Shown: piece after piece, positions 46,101 through 56,501 of the stretch
Layout of the letters: every line of letters starts with the position of its first letter
Position numbering within the stretch: the first letter of the stretch is position 1
Origin: Elysia chlorotica
Lineage: Eukaryota; Mollusca; Gastropoda; Plakobranchidae
Direction: 5' to 3'
DNA: 64,000 nt
Assembly (NCBI GenBank): GCA_003991915.1
Contig: RQTK01000058.1
Span: 26,455-90,454 of the forward strand
The notes under the pieces: model-generated
Databases searched by the model: none
The model's input: only the letters and a program-made list of their open reading frames with translations
Told to the model about the DNA's origin: nothing
Position numbers and translations under genes: made by a program

Positions 46101-49100
46101 TGAATGGACGGAGCAGTACGGTGATCTGGACTTTGACCCAGTCAAGTTTCCTGACCCTAAGGCACTCGTGGCTGATCTCAACAAGGCAGGGCTCAAAGTG
46201 TCACTGTGGACCCACCCCTTCCTAAATCTCAAGTCAAAGTCCTTTAAGGACGCAGTGGAGGCCAAGTTTGCTGTCATGTCCAGGGTAGGTGAAACTACAG
46301 TTGTCTCCCCGTAAGAACTCTCCGCTTACAAAGTTTTAGAACCCGCTCGCCCTATGAAACATAATTCGTTCTCTTTCATTAACACCCCTACCCATCCGAT
46401 TTTGGCCTCATATAAAGTTTGTGAACCCGCTTTAACTCCTGTGGCGTTTTGAAGGCCGCTCGACGGCCAAATGACCAGTTTGGATCTGACGCAGGTAACT
46501 GATTAGATGGTGTTAAAAGTGGATGAAAAATCTATAAAGAAAACTCTTGCATATGTTTTAGGGGTTTCAAGATGTTTCAAGATGTTATTGATAAAAACTA
46601 ACAAAGCATCCTCTACACTTCTATTTTTCTTGTATGCGAACTGCAAACTAATCGTGTGGGAGGAATAAAGGAGAAGACAGTTATTACTCTCTTTCCTGCA
46701 GGTGATCACAGTGAAACTTATTTAATTTTAAATAGCTGTGGGTGTGTTGTGTTTCAGTTCAAATCCTTTTTTTTTTTTCACATGAAACAACATTCCCTCT
46801 GTGTGTCTGTGTCTCTTGACTGAATGGATTTTGCGTTTAGAACCCTTGTAGCACCAATTAAAAGTTCTACAATACAGAAATGGAAATATCATGTGAGGAT
46901 TGAAACGTTTGACGTCCTACCTGTCAATCCAGAGCACTAATGCTAGAGATATTTCGCGCCTTATATCGCTAAAAATGCCATCTTAAAAAATATGTGATGT
47001 CCCATAGGTTTCCTATAGAGATGGGCAAAATAAAAAGCGGTGCACTTGTTAGTCTGTGGGCGGGGAACTCTAAGAGTTTGGCATTCAGGTCTGAGGTACG
47101 AACATCTGGCTGCTCCAGGCTGAGCATCATGGCCACTGCACTGACCAGAAAGTAGGAGTTGACCATCCACACAAGGTGCTTTCATACAATACAAAACACA
47201 ACTCATGGAACCTTTGAACATAAAATTAACCACAGATTAGAATTGTTTGAGGGCCGATCATTTGTTTAGCGACTCCAAGGCACATTTTCTTCTCCTACCG
47301 GAAGAAACCATGTTTCTTGTCTCCTGAGGGGCGGGTTCTTACGCGGAGACAACTGCATTAAGAAATCTGATTAACACTGTACTGTCAAGATATACTAATA
47401 TTGGATTTGCTCAATGGGAGAACATCTCAATTCGTTGTTTGATGAAGCAATTTGTTTCTATTGTGATGAACCACATCTTTTCTATTTCAGAGTTTTAAAG
47501 CAAATGTTTTTATCCTTTTCAGTTTGATTTGGCCATAAATTAGTTTTCTTTTGTATACTTTTAGTTGGGAGGTTGCACATTTTCGATTTCAGTAAACCAT
47601 TGTAGGATAGTTGTCCAGCCTTCATGACATTTGTGCGTTTTTAGAGTTGCTTTTGGGAATACTCCGTGCTCAAATGATGACAAAATGTCAAGTCCCAATA
47701 AAAATCCTAGTAAAATGTCATGTGCTTGGCATCAATAGAAAAATGACGACAGTTTTAATTATGGACGCCCCAGCAGTTCAAAGAATGATGTAGATATCAG
47801 ATCTGTTTTAGAGGTGGATTTCACCCCAAGGCCACACCACTTTCCCCAGTTTATTAACCAAGTCAATTTAATGCCCTTAGATTCCCCTTCACACAGCCTT
47901 GGGGCAGCACCGCGTTTCATGTACAAAAATGTTTCTGCCTTTTTGAAACTGAATTACTGATGTTTTTTGAAGATGAGGTAGAGGAGAGCTCTCAGTCTCA
48001 TATACAAATATACAAATCCCGAGTTCTTGATTTTGATTTTGAGTCACTCTTTGAAAATACATTAATGATTTACCCTTTTGTGACGTAAATTCAGATGGTT
48101 TAAAGAACAAGAAACGACATACTAGGTTTGTCCTATGAAGCGGTTAATAAAGATTTTGGAGCAAACTTAGACTTAGTGAGGTGTACATTTTTCGGAACTT
48201 GTGTAATCATATGTTGACCACCTTTGCAGGGCTCCAACATCCCCGCTCTGACGTCCTGGTGGAACGGCGACATGGCGGCCTTGCTGGACGTCACCAACCC
48301 GGCAGCCGTTCTCTGGTACAACAAGAAATTGTCGCGGCTGCAGAAACTCTACAACATCACGTCATTCAAGGTTCGTAGATTAGTTATAAACTAAAACCTC
48401 CAAGTAGCGCTTGTGACACCACACCAAGTTTCAAAACTCTTGATGAAATCCGTTTTCTCATTGACGAACTTGAATGATTGATAGCACCTGGAGAAAAATT
48501 GAATTTTGTAAAGCAACTAGATCTAGTTATATTTTGGGGTTTTCTTGAAGCAACTAGATCTAGTTATATTTTGGGGTTTTCTTGAAGCAACTAGATCTAG
48601 TTATATTTTGGGGTTTTCTTGAAGCAACTAGATCTAGTTATATTTTGGGGTTTTCTTGAAGCAACTAGATCTAGTTATATTTTGGGGTTTTCTTGAAGCA
48701 ACTAGATCTAGTTATATTTTGGGGTTTTCTTGAAGTTATATTTTGGGGTTTTCTTGAGTCTTAGATCAGTGGCAACCTGGGAAAACAAGTAGTGGGTCAA
48801 TTTTTACTTGAGAGAATTGAGAGGACGTTTGTATACAAAACTATCTTTATTACAGTTTTATTTGACTTTATTTCTGTTTTGTTCTTTGTTTCTTAACCTG
48901 TTCCCATCACATATGTTATGCTAGCACCCTTTAGTATTGATCTGCACACCATACATTTCAAAATAATAAAATATTTAAGCTTTAACCTTTTATACATTTT
49001 GGGAAATTCCGCACAATATTATGCGTGCATAGAATAGGTCTAAAATCATGAAATGTGGAAAAGTCAACTTTAAAATCATGATTTCTTATTTTTTTTCTTT

Positions 49101-50068
49101 TTTAAATATGGCAAGGAAACTATTATTTAAAATCATTTCATCTTGATTTAAAAATTAACTGCTGCTAAAATATGAAATGATGAAATGCATGTCTAACATG
49201 TTTTTCATTACCATTGAACATCCCCAAACAGTTTGACGCAGGGGAAGCTCACTTTGTGCCGCACTCACACCTGACCCTGAACCACATGAGGTCGTCCAAC
49301 GAGTACTCGGCGCTCTGGGCGGAGCTGGCGTACAACGCAGACCCGGAGAACCGACGCCAGGAGGCGCGTGTGGGCTGGGACACTCAGCGACTGCCCATCT
49401 TCATTCGCCTGATGGACCGCAGCACTTCGTTCGACCATAACAGTGGCCTGGCTTCGGTGATTCCCTCCGTGCTGACACTAAGCGTGCTGGGCTATCCCTT
49501 TGTGCTGCCAGACATGGTAGGGGGCAGTCCCACGGTGGAGGAGTTCAGCGCTGGAGTGAGTGCTGCGGAATCCAGCAATGGGGAGAGGCTGTCTGAAGCT
49601 GAGATTGAGAAGAACGTGCTTCATAGACGAGGCGTGTACGTGCGATGGCTTCAAGCTTGTGTGTTCTTGCCCGCTTTACAGTTCTCCCTGGGACCGTGGA
49701 TTTACGACCAGAAAGTGGTCAACTTGACCCGCGAATTGCTCGCCATGCGGGAAAAGTATGTGCCTCGTATTTTAGAGTTGGCCCAAGAAAGCGTTGCCAC
49801 GGGCGATCCTATTATCCGTCCGCTCTGGTGGGTTGCGCCAGAGGATCCTGAGGCTTTGGTTGTGTCAGACGAGTTCCTGTTGGGTAATGACATCTTGGTG
49901 GCCCCAATTGTCCTGGACGGAGCTCGGAAGAGAGACATCTACCTGCCTGAGGGTCGCTGGACGGACATGCTTAGAGGAGGGGAGGTCACAGGGCCCACAA
50001 CTCTGAGGGACTATCAGGTGTCTCTGGAGGAGTTAGCTTACTTTGAGAAAGTCAAGGAGGACGAATAA
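40680..50068 (+). CDS. MYORG: Myogenesis-regulating glycosidase-like protein, glycoside hydrolase family 31, complete, 8 exons
   Basis: Human MYORG is an ER-lumenal type II membrane GH31 enzyme with reported alpha-galactosidase activity. Exons: 40680-40878, 41500-41654, 42036-42292, 43238-43392, 44582-44755, 46052-46284, 48230-48370, 49232-50068. All junctions are GT-AG and phases give 716 aa; human MYORG is about 714 aa. The ATG is fixed by an in-frame TGA two codons upstream (40674-40676). A hydrophobic stretch at residues 17-44 could be a signal anchor, though Thr-Lys interrupts it. Family landmarks: WSTWSHFHQNIDQAKV, IEIDDEWTEQYGDLDFDPVKFP, KVSLWTHPF, WWNGDMAALLDVTNP, then FDAGE with the nucleophile Asp about residue 440. 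The Asp of RLMDRS (about 500) is the likely acid/base, and LGYPFVLPDMVGG follows. It could be one of several GH31 paralogues; the MYORG subfamily itself is clear. Confidence 0.92.
40940..41177 (-). mobile_element. LINE ORF2 C-terminal relic in MYORG-like intron 1
   Basis: Minus-strand frame holds HFFPLRVTNTWNSLPEDIVN, APTLSSFKNRIDKLW and the KAG-like GRAHKV ending, the common C-terminus of CR1/L2-type LINEs. It is only about 75 codons, starting 60 bp after MYORG-like exon 1. Confidence 0.75.
41684..41913. repeat. Minisatellite of about 24 bp in MYORG-like intron 2
   Basis: Irregular tandem copies built from GGATTTATCAAGGTACAGTA and shorter GGTTTATCAAGATACTGTAG variants. It begins about 30 bp after exon 2. 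Confidence 0.8.
41925..41990 (+). mobile_element. SINE-like repeat family B, 3' tail fragment
   Basis: Only the tail is present: TATAGTGCTGACGTTGGACG then CGACTCAACTCTGTAAGC. It lies about 50 bp before MYORG-like exon 3. Confidence 0.65.
42990..43115. repeat. (TC)n/(TCTG)n microsatellite
   Basis: Compound TCTG and TC array in MYORG-like intron 3, about 120 bp before exon 4. Confidence 0.95.
43400..43680 (+). mobile_element. SINE-like repeat family B, copy 3
   Basis: Body motifs TTCGATTTCGTCCTCTACTT, GACTGAGACAGGAGTCCAGG and TATAAAGTGCTGATGCTGGG. It starts within about 10-100 bp of the MYORG-like exon 4 donor (43393), with a possible degenerate tRNA-like head in between. Confidence 0.7.
44330..44570 (+). 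mobile_element. SINE-like repeat family B, copy 4, internally duplicated and abutting a splice acceptor
   Basis: A segment starting TTGTGTGTGACAACACATAA and ending CGTTCCAAATCT occurs at 44375-44432 and 44495-44552. The family tail CTGACGTTGACAACCAACTT (44551-44570) ends 11 bp before the AG (44580-44581) of MYORG-like exon 5. Confidence 0.75.
46503..46640 (-). mobile_element. LINE reverse-transcriptase fragment, same family as 15270-17060
   Basis: Minus-strand frame: FAYKKNRSVEDALLVF, then HLETPKTYARVFFIDFSS and FNTI. The DNA closely matches 16459-16622 (shared GGTGTTAAAAGTGGATGAAA and AAAACTAACAAAGCA). Confidence 0.85.
46640..47029 (-). repeat. Dispersed 1-kb repeat, copy III (truncated)
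   Basis: It matches copy I from GGAGGAAT(A)AAGGAGAAGACAG to TTCCTATAGAGATGGGCA and then breaks off before the tRNA-like module. It sits inside the pogo-like element, next to a LINE fragment. Confidence 0.8.
47030..47235 (-). pseudogene. Unidentified coding-like fragment
   Basis: Two overlapping minus-strand frames stay open across a locally GC-rich 200-bp segment. One reads MVNSYFLVSAVAMMLSLEQP, which looks protein-like. I do not recognise it. It begins exactly where repeat copy III stops, so it may be a captured exon or part of another repeat. Confidence 0.25.
48511..48757. repeat. 37-bp minisatellite containing CTAGATCTAG
   Basis: Six full copies start at 48511, 48548, 48585, 48622, 48659 and 48696, followed by a partial copy. 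Unit landmarks are AAGCAACTAGATCTAGTTAT and TTTTGGGGTTTTCTTG. Copies look identical, so the array is young. It lies in MYORG-like intron 7. Confidence 0.97.
49232..50068 (+). CDS. MYORG: MYORG-like terminal exon: catalytic barrel end and C-terminal beta domain
   Basis: The exon begins inside the catalytic motif: the preceding exon (48230-48370) ends TSFK and this one starts FDAGE. It encodes 278 residues. Landmarks in order are RLMDRS, LGYPFVLPDMVGG, RWLQACVFLPALQFSLGPW, GDPIIRPLWWVAPEDPEA, LLGNDILVAPIV and DIYLPEGRWTDML, all of which have close counterparts in human MYORG. Codons are clearly GC-richer than the surrounding introns. Confidence 0.93.
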   Translation, partial: FDAGEAHFVPHSHLTLNHMRSSNEYSALWAELAYNADPENRRQEARVGWDTQRLPIFIRLMDRSTSFDHNSGLASVIPSVLTLSVLGYPFVLPDMVGGSPTVEEFSAGVSAAESSNGERLSEAEIEKNVLHRRGVYVRWLQACVFLPALQFSLGPWIYDQKVVNLTRELLAMREKYVPRILELAQESVATGDPIIRPLWWVAPEDPEALVVSDEFLLGNDILVAPIVLDGARKRDIYLPEGRWTDMLRGGEVTGPTTLRDYQVSLEELAYFEKVKEDE

Positions 50069-50832
50069 TGTTTCAAACTTTTATCTCTCTCACTGTGTGT
50101 GGTCTATCTCTCTCTTTCTCTCCCCTCTCTGTGACCTACTTACAAGTTAACATATATTTTTCTGTTTGTCCACATATACTTCTATTTCCAAATTTGTCTT
50201 TTTCTTTAATATAGGACAAATCGAATGGCTTTTGTCTTTGATGGTGTTAAAATGGCTATTTCAATTGTTTGTCCGTATTGTCAGTTGAAAACATATGATG
50301 GGAGTGAGATAAGTATAACTTGTTTTACACTTTTCGTTTTGTGTATTCCTTAAGCCAATTCTTAAATGATTTAAATATTTATATATATGCAATTTTATTT
50401 CAATGAAGATAATAAGAATGACAATTAATGGTCTTCCAGCAAGAAATTTAACAATATCAGTTTAGTTCAGAAACAGTGGTTGGTGATATTTTGTTTTTTT
50501 TTCGAGAAAGCCAGCAATATTTTTTTAGCCATAGTTCAAATTTAATGATATAAACAAAGTTTGGTTGTGGAACGGAATTATAAATCGAGTCCTCTTTGGT
50601 CTCAGCATGTACTCAATTTTTCATGCCCTGATCTTTCATTCAGAAGAGCTGCAACAACAAATGACTTTAGAAGCATATTGCCAGTCTCTATCATTTGTGA
50701 TGTTGCGCTAAATGACTATTGCCATGTTTATCTGCCATGCTTCTACTTAATATACTTGGACTTTGTTTCCAAAAGTATTACGACGTTTCACTGTTATTGC
50801 CATATTTTATAGAGCATATTACACGACTTCAT

Positions 50833-50838
50833 AATAAA
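50833..50838 (+). promoter_or_regulatory. Candidate MYORG-like poly(A) signal
   Basis: First AATAAA after the stop codon, about 770 bp downstream. It is followed within 120 bp by a CATA tetranucleotide microsatellite. Confidence 0.35.
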
Positions 50839-50907
50839 GCACTTGCCCAAGCCAGACTTGGGAACTATGATAATTGATGCTGATCGACAAGCTGCTGCTT
50901 ATCACTG

Positions 50908-50956
50908 TCATCATACATACATACATACATACATACATACATACATACATACATAA
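50908..50956. repeat. (CATA)n microsatellite
   Basis: About 11 uninterrupted tetranucleotide repeats in the MYORG-like downstream region. Confidence 0.95.
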
Positions 50957-50999
50957 AAGGTTTTTTGTTTTGTTTTTTTCTGGACAAAGTCTAACCACG

Positions 51000-53014
51000 T
51001 TTTGGTTTTTCTGGAGGGGCCTTGGATGAAAAAAAAAAGAAGACACTTTTTAATATTCTAATATATCTCTAGTGTTAGGTATAATAGAGCAAGATACGGA
51101 TTACATTTCTTAGACATTGGTTTTGACTTTTTTTTATACATGTAGTTAAATTCACTTTGACCAGTAGTATTCAATTTTTTAAACGCCTCTTGTATTTTTG
51201 AAGCTTTTAAACAGTATGGGAAGATCAATTGCAGTTACCTGTGAATTTGCAACTCCTCTAATTGATGTAATGGATTGAAATGCAGATTACCAAATCTCTT
51301 CTTTATATAGTATGGATTTCCCTTAACGAAATTAACGAATTTTGATTGAATAAGATGCACACATGCGCTAGATGTATAAATTGAATACCACAGTTCTTCT
51401 GTCATAAAGCTACTCTTAAATTTCTTACCAGTAGTGATTACCATTTGAAAATCTCTGCACTGGCCAGGCTCAATTGAGATTTGAGGTTTGAGATTACAGA
51501 GATTGGATGACTGTGACTTGCATTGATTTATCAATGAACTCATTATTTTAAGCCTAATTATAATTATGTCAAAAAATACCCCAGTGTGCTTTGAATTTAT
51601 ATTAAAATACTTAAACTAGGAATATTCCTTTATTTTGAATATTTAAACATTGGGAGGGACCAACAAAGTCTAGAGAAGGGTAGAAAAACATGATGTACGA
51701 TTTAAGTTAAAATATTCTTTCCTGTATTGCTCCTTGACATAATTATGTACAATGAATTTCGGTGTGAAAATAAAATATTTTCATGTAACTGAGTCAAACG
51801 CGGGAGAAGTTGTTGTGTTGTTTTTCTGGTGATTATGCACTATCACAAAAATGAAATATCTTATTTGTGTATGTTATACTGCTTCCATTAAACCATCCTT
51901 GTTTTGTCAAGGAGGAGATCCCTGCAAGTGCCAACCGACTAGCAGCAAGGACTTATGGGAAATTTGGGGAAATTAATATGGCTTTTAAACTTAAACATAG
52001 TTTTTTACTTAATAATATATCCATGAAAATACATGATTTGATGTCATTTTGTGATATAGCATCAGTACCAATTTTGTATACTAAAAATTTGGCTGAGGGG
52101 AAGTCAAATAAAAAATTATCCTTTTTTATTATTCTTTCTTAAGTTACTTTTGTACTTAATGTAAGCCGTAATTAGAAATTAATTTATGCATAGTTGTGAG
52201 ACGATAAATGTTATCCTTCTCTGATTTTGAGGGTTGTGCTTGTTGCAACTCAAAGTGATGATTCCTTTATAATTGAAGTTAGATTAACACATCCCTTAAC
52301 TTTTCTTAATCATGCTTTCTTTTCTTTCTTTCTATTTTCTAAAAAGAAAAAAGAATAAATATGTTTGTCAAGTATTCAATTAAAATGTTTGATTTGGTAA
52401 GCTAAAAGTGGAAGACCCATCTTTGAAAGAGCTCATGAGCAAATAATTGTTATACATCAATTTATCGAGGTGGGGAAAAACACATATAATAAGTTATGGT
52501 AACTCTTCGTCGTTATAACGCCATCAAGTAAGAGTAGGTGATGATTTTTCTTCTAGAATAGATATGTGTTGGATTTACATCTAATTCTATAATGGAGCAC
52601 TTCATATGTCCAAAAAAGGCGAGACAAGATGCTTTATGTGAAAGCAATTGTCTCCACATGAATTAATTCTTTTAAATATTTCTTTTTACTTTACTTATTT
52701 CGCAAATACCTTCTTTCTCTGTTTCTAGGCTCAATTCCAGAACTAGCTGGTTTTGTTTGTGGTCTATCATAATTATGTCGGTGTTGTTTTTTTTACGGTG
52801 GTACCATTAGTGTATGCACCAAACTAGAACAAAACACATTTATAAAGGTACATGTATAAAACATATTTTGTGTATTAGTAGTGAGACACATTTATTTGGT
52901 CTGTAGGTAAACGATAAGTACAATTATTTAACGTCCGCGTATGCAGCAACCAGTCTTGATGACTATTACTTTAATTCTGAATTCATGCTGGTAAGTTTTA
53001 CCTTAATTGCATGG
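51000..53014. other. Intergenic AT-rich DNA between MYORG-like and FARSB, no recognised gene
   Basis: A 102-codon minus-strand frame (51235-51543) and a 91-codon plus frame (51867-52142) are open but match nothing I recognise, have no splice or codon signal and sit in AT-rich DNA. They are probably chance or repeat-derived. Confidence 0.5.
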
Positions 53015-53275
53015 GGACCGAACTGTAGTAAAGCCCTGGTCTCGGGATCGGGAGGTCTGCCGTTGGAAATCCATAATTGGTAAACAATTTACTTGTCCTA
53101 TTTCGTCCCCTACTGGTTGAGAAGGTGCCAGTAAATTGTGACTGGCTGAGACAGGTGTCCAGGTCTCCTCGCGCTGTCTCGTGGCAGCACAAAGCATCGT
53201 TCGAACTATAGATCTCACACTGAACGTTAGTCATGGGGACGTCCACATTATAGCAACTCGATGGATAGCAAAGTT
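53015..53275 (+). mobile_element. SINE-like repeat family B, copy 5, with tRNA-like head
   Basis: The head reads GACCGAACTGTAGTAAAGCC, CTGGTCTCGGGATCGGGAGG then CCGTTGGAAATCC, which resembles a decayed tRNA 5' half and box B. The usual body follows: CCTACTGGTTGAGAAGG, GACTGGCTGAGACAGG, CTGTCTCGTGGCAGCAC and GAACGTTAGTC. Confidence 0.75.
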
Positions 53276-54179
53276 GAATTTTTTCAAAACAACTCTTCGC
53301 ATGCTATTAGCATATACTTTTTTTATGATTTTGAAAAATTCAAGATCTTATTTTAGGCAATGTTTAAAATGTGTTATGGCAAAAACAAAAAAACACTCCA
53401 AGCCAGATAATATGTATCATGCATGGAATTCAAACTGTTTGTAAATTAAATGATTCTTGCGGTGTGTTATCTATTACACGAGGCATTAAAATAAATTAAC
53501 CAAAAAAAATCCGTGTCTTTTTTTGTTCTCTTGTATTCAAAGATGCCTTGAACATAGTTACACAAAAACCGAAATTGATTTAAAAATTTGAGAAACAGAA
53601 AACACTAAATTAATATAACTAATGACTGTTCACATTTGATTACTGTAGAAGCAAATATTAAGTTTGAATGAGTATTTATACACATACATCGTTAGGAAAA
53701 CAAAAAACTTTTCTTCCACCTCCAGTCCCTCCCTTTTTATGTTAGTTGCAGTGGAAATAAAAAAAATCAATCACATCACTGTTGAAGAAAAAAAGGATCC
53801 ATCTCATGCTAACAATCTTAGAAAACTCACCTCTAGTCATTATAGCAAGTAAATTCTATAAAAATCGTTTTGTTTCTTTATAATTTTTTTGGGGGGTGTC
53901 TATATCTTGCATTGCTTAAGACTTTGAATTAATTCAGTCAAGGTATTTTCCCACCCCCTCTGTTTGCACAGTATGTATCTCCCGCTATTAGGACAGCCAA
54001 GGGGTAAATCATAAAATTACAATCTGTTTTGAAGTTGTCACAACCATCTATTAATCAACGAAAGATCCTTTAGTTTCTTCCTCAATTTTTTTGAATTCAC
54101 CATTTTTTTTAATAAGTTTATTCCGCAGTGCATCACAACCATCAGCACCATTGTCTTATAGATATACATATGAGCAAAG

Positions 54180-54450
54180 ACTGCAGACATTTTGAATTGT
54201 CAAGTAGCGCCGCGTTTGACACGATTGACCATGATATCCTTATTGAGCGTCTTTCAAAGACATTTGGCTTATCTGGCACTGTGCTTGACTGGTTCTCATC
54301 CTATGTTAGTGATCGGACACAGTGTGTTATGGTCGAGGACCAAAACACCTCTCTACATACTCTCAAATTCGGGGTTCCCCAGGGCTCAGTACTTGGGCCA
54401 GTTCTCTACACCATGTACACACAGCCATTAGGTAAAATCATAAACAGCCA
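54180..54450 (+). mobile_element. CR1/L2-type LINE reverse-transcriptase fragment
   Basis: The frame encodes AAFDTIDHDILIERLS, VLDWFSSYVSDRTQCV and KFGVPQGSVLGPVLYTMY, the palm and QGSVLGP blocks. It ends at PLGKII, before the FADD motif, and runs into an AGT/AGC trinucleotide array (54453-54536). Confidence 0.9.
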
Positions 54451-54452
54451 TA

Positions 54453-54536
54453 GTAGTAGTAGCAGTAGCAGCACTAGTAGCAGTAGTAGTAGTACTACTA
54501 ATAATGATAATAGTACAAGTAGCAGTAGTAGTACCA
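54453..54536. repeat. Imperfect (AGT)n/(AGC)n microsatellite
   Basis: Trinucleotide array extending the LINE reading frame as poly-Ser. It is not coding. Confidence 0.85.
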
Positions 54537-54760
54537 TTCCACTCCTACCAATGCTGGAATATCGCAGACCTTAAAATCTCAAAGATTTACTGGCACACTC
54601 TAGAGTGTCCAGGAACACACAATACAGTGACAAGCAGCAGACCCTGCAACATCAACACTCGACTTTTACATCCTCCTCCAATGACAACACATAATACAAT
54701 CAATCTGAACTTCTTGTGTAAATCAAGTAATGTTATATTCATGAAACTGATTACTTTCTA

Positions 54761-54965
54761 ACTACCCAGGGTCGTTTGTAGAAATGTTTGCTACCCCTAC
54801 TGCTGTCTGTTCTATGGATCTCCATACTTCTCGTCTCTCTGTATTGGTGCATACTTCTGCGCTGTTTTTTTATGGTCCGTTCCTTGATGTTGTCTATGTA
54901 TCCTGCTTTAGGACGTCCTCTACTCCTACTGCACTCGGTCTTACGCCATAGAACATATTTCATTA
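54761..54965 (-). mobile_element. RTE-type LINE 3' end remnant
   Basis: Minus-strand frame holds SRGRPKAGYIDNIKERT, a standard C-terminal block of RTE-like ORF2. Confidence 0.7.
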
Positions 54966-55204
54966 TTGTGCATTTATTTGTGGAGGCGTGTCCAAGGAAA
55001 AATAATTAATTTTTCTTGATGATGAAGTGGTTCATGGCCACACGTGATAACACAACACGCACGCTTTCTTGCGCTAAAAACTCATCTTAACAGTTTTGTT
55101 ACAAAAGCTTAATTTTGAAGGCAATTATAACGCACATCAATAAACTAACCAAGCTCTCAGAGAGAAATAAAAGTTCACAAATCAACATGCAGTCCTAACA
55201 GCCA

Positions 55205-56501
55205 GTTTAGAACTAAAAGATGCTTATTTCACAATTTCTATGAATGACTGGTGCACTAAAATTGTATATATTAAGTTTCAATTAAAAAAAAACAACAGCA
55301 CGCATACTTTCCTAGCTCTACCATAGGGTTTTAAATACTCACCAAGAGTTTTCGCTAAGAATGTAAGATTATGAAACCTGTCTTGGTTCATTTAAGGTCA
55401 AAAGGTATATATGATACATAATTATACATTCAAGGTTCCTCTTTCGAAGAATGCACAAAATAATCATGTACTCAACACATACGTTTTTCAGCCCGTGGGG
55501 TTCATAATTTCGGTAAAATCCTCACCTATACCTAGTCAAAGGTTACAACACCTGGGGTTTGTACTTGACTCCAGAACTATGATGGTTGCTTTGTGTGAAT
55601 CAAAGAAGTAGAAACTATCGAGTCTCCTATCGTCAAATGGCTAGATTAATTAGATATCTTAGAGCTACCTTTCCTGCAGCCCTTTACAGGAAGTTATTCT
55701 ACAAAGAGGTGGTAATTACTAAAACACGGGCTTTAAAACAACAAGGATTGTTGGTCATGCTAACACCCGAATGTAAGTCTGAAATGAGATGGTGGCTCTC
55801 TGATGGAATCCATTCCGCAAAACCGATAAGTATGCCCAACCCACAGCTTTCCTTGATCACAGACTCATCTACCACGGGCTGGGGGGCGCACCTGGACAAT
55901 TCAGACACTTGTTTGGGGTTTTGGGGCTGACATCGATAAAAAAAAACTGCACATTAACCAGTTGTGTAACTGCCATATACTTGTTCATATTGACAACACT
56001 ACAGCAGTATCTTACATAAACAACATGGGCGGTCTCAGTCATGTAATGCCATAGCTAAGGGAATCATTCTATGGGCTAAAGACCGAAACATTTGGCTTAC
56101 AGCCACTCATAGAGTAGGCAAAGAAAATTCAAGAGCGGACCAATTGTCACGCCAGATAAATGACAAGAATGGACTTTAACTCAGCATGCGTTTTATCTGC
56201 TTTGTGCAGATAAGAACATCAGCACGCACTCTATTGATATCTTAGAGTCTTGTTTAAATCATAAATTGCCCAATTATGTCTCCTGCAGCAAAATGTATAA
56301 GTCTTTTTCCTTCAGGTGGAAAGGGTTTCTTTATTTATCCCCCCCCTTTCCCTATAATCTGATAGGCCGAGTTTTAGCTAAATGAGACATGACAGTGTAG
56401 GAAAAGCGCTAATGCAATTCCAAAGTGGGAAACTCAGCCCTGGTACCCAACCCTTCAGACTATGCTGATCCTACCAGTAATAATGCTTCACTCTCCTCTC
56501 T
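55205..56501 (+). mobile_element. DIRS-type retrotransposon: reverse transcriptase and RNase H, plus-strand copy (inactive)
   Basis: DIRS elements integrate through a tyrosine recombinase. The plus strand reads LELKDAYFTISM near 55207, FLALP and GFKYSPRVFAK near 55310-55350, then SQRLQHLGFVLDSRTMMVAL (55534-55596), RQMARLIRYL, and the RNase H block SLITDSSTTGWGAHL (55850-55894). Farther on come ENSRADQLSRQI (about 56125) and WTLTQHAF. Stops and frameshifts interrupt it. From 55542 on, it is the left arm of a palindrome. Confidence 0.88.

Larger units (their letters stand above)
46298..47355. mobile_element. pogo/Tigger-like TIR element carrying nested insertions
   Basis: Ends CAGTTGTCTCCCCGTAAGAA (46298-46317) and, on the complementary strand from 47355, CAGTTGTCTCCGCGTAAGAA match at 19 of 20 positions. 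A TA precedes the left end, but CA follows the right, so a TA target duplication is decayed. The interior holds a LINE fragment, copy III of the 1-kb repeat and a 200-bp segment of unknown origin. No transposase is seen. It starts 14 bp after the MYORG-like exon 6 donor. Confidence 0.65.

Noticed and set aside
48511-48757. CRISPR-like repeat array
   Set aside because: Units are contiguous with no unique spacers and the sequence is eukaryotic; it is a minisatellite.
51235-51543. 102-codon minus-strand open frame
   Set aside because: No recognised motif, no splice context and AT-rich composition; expected by chance in a window of this size.
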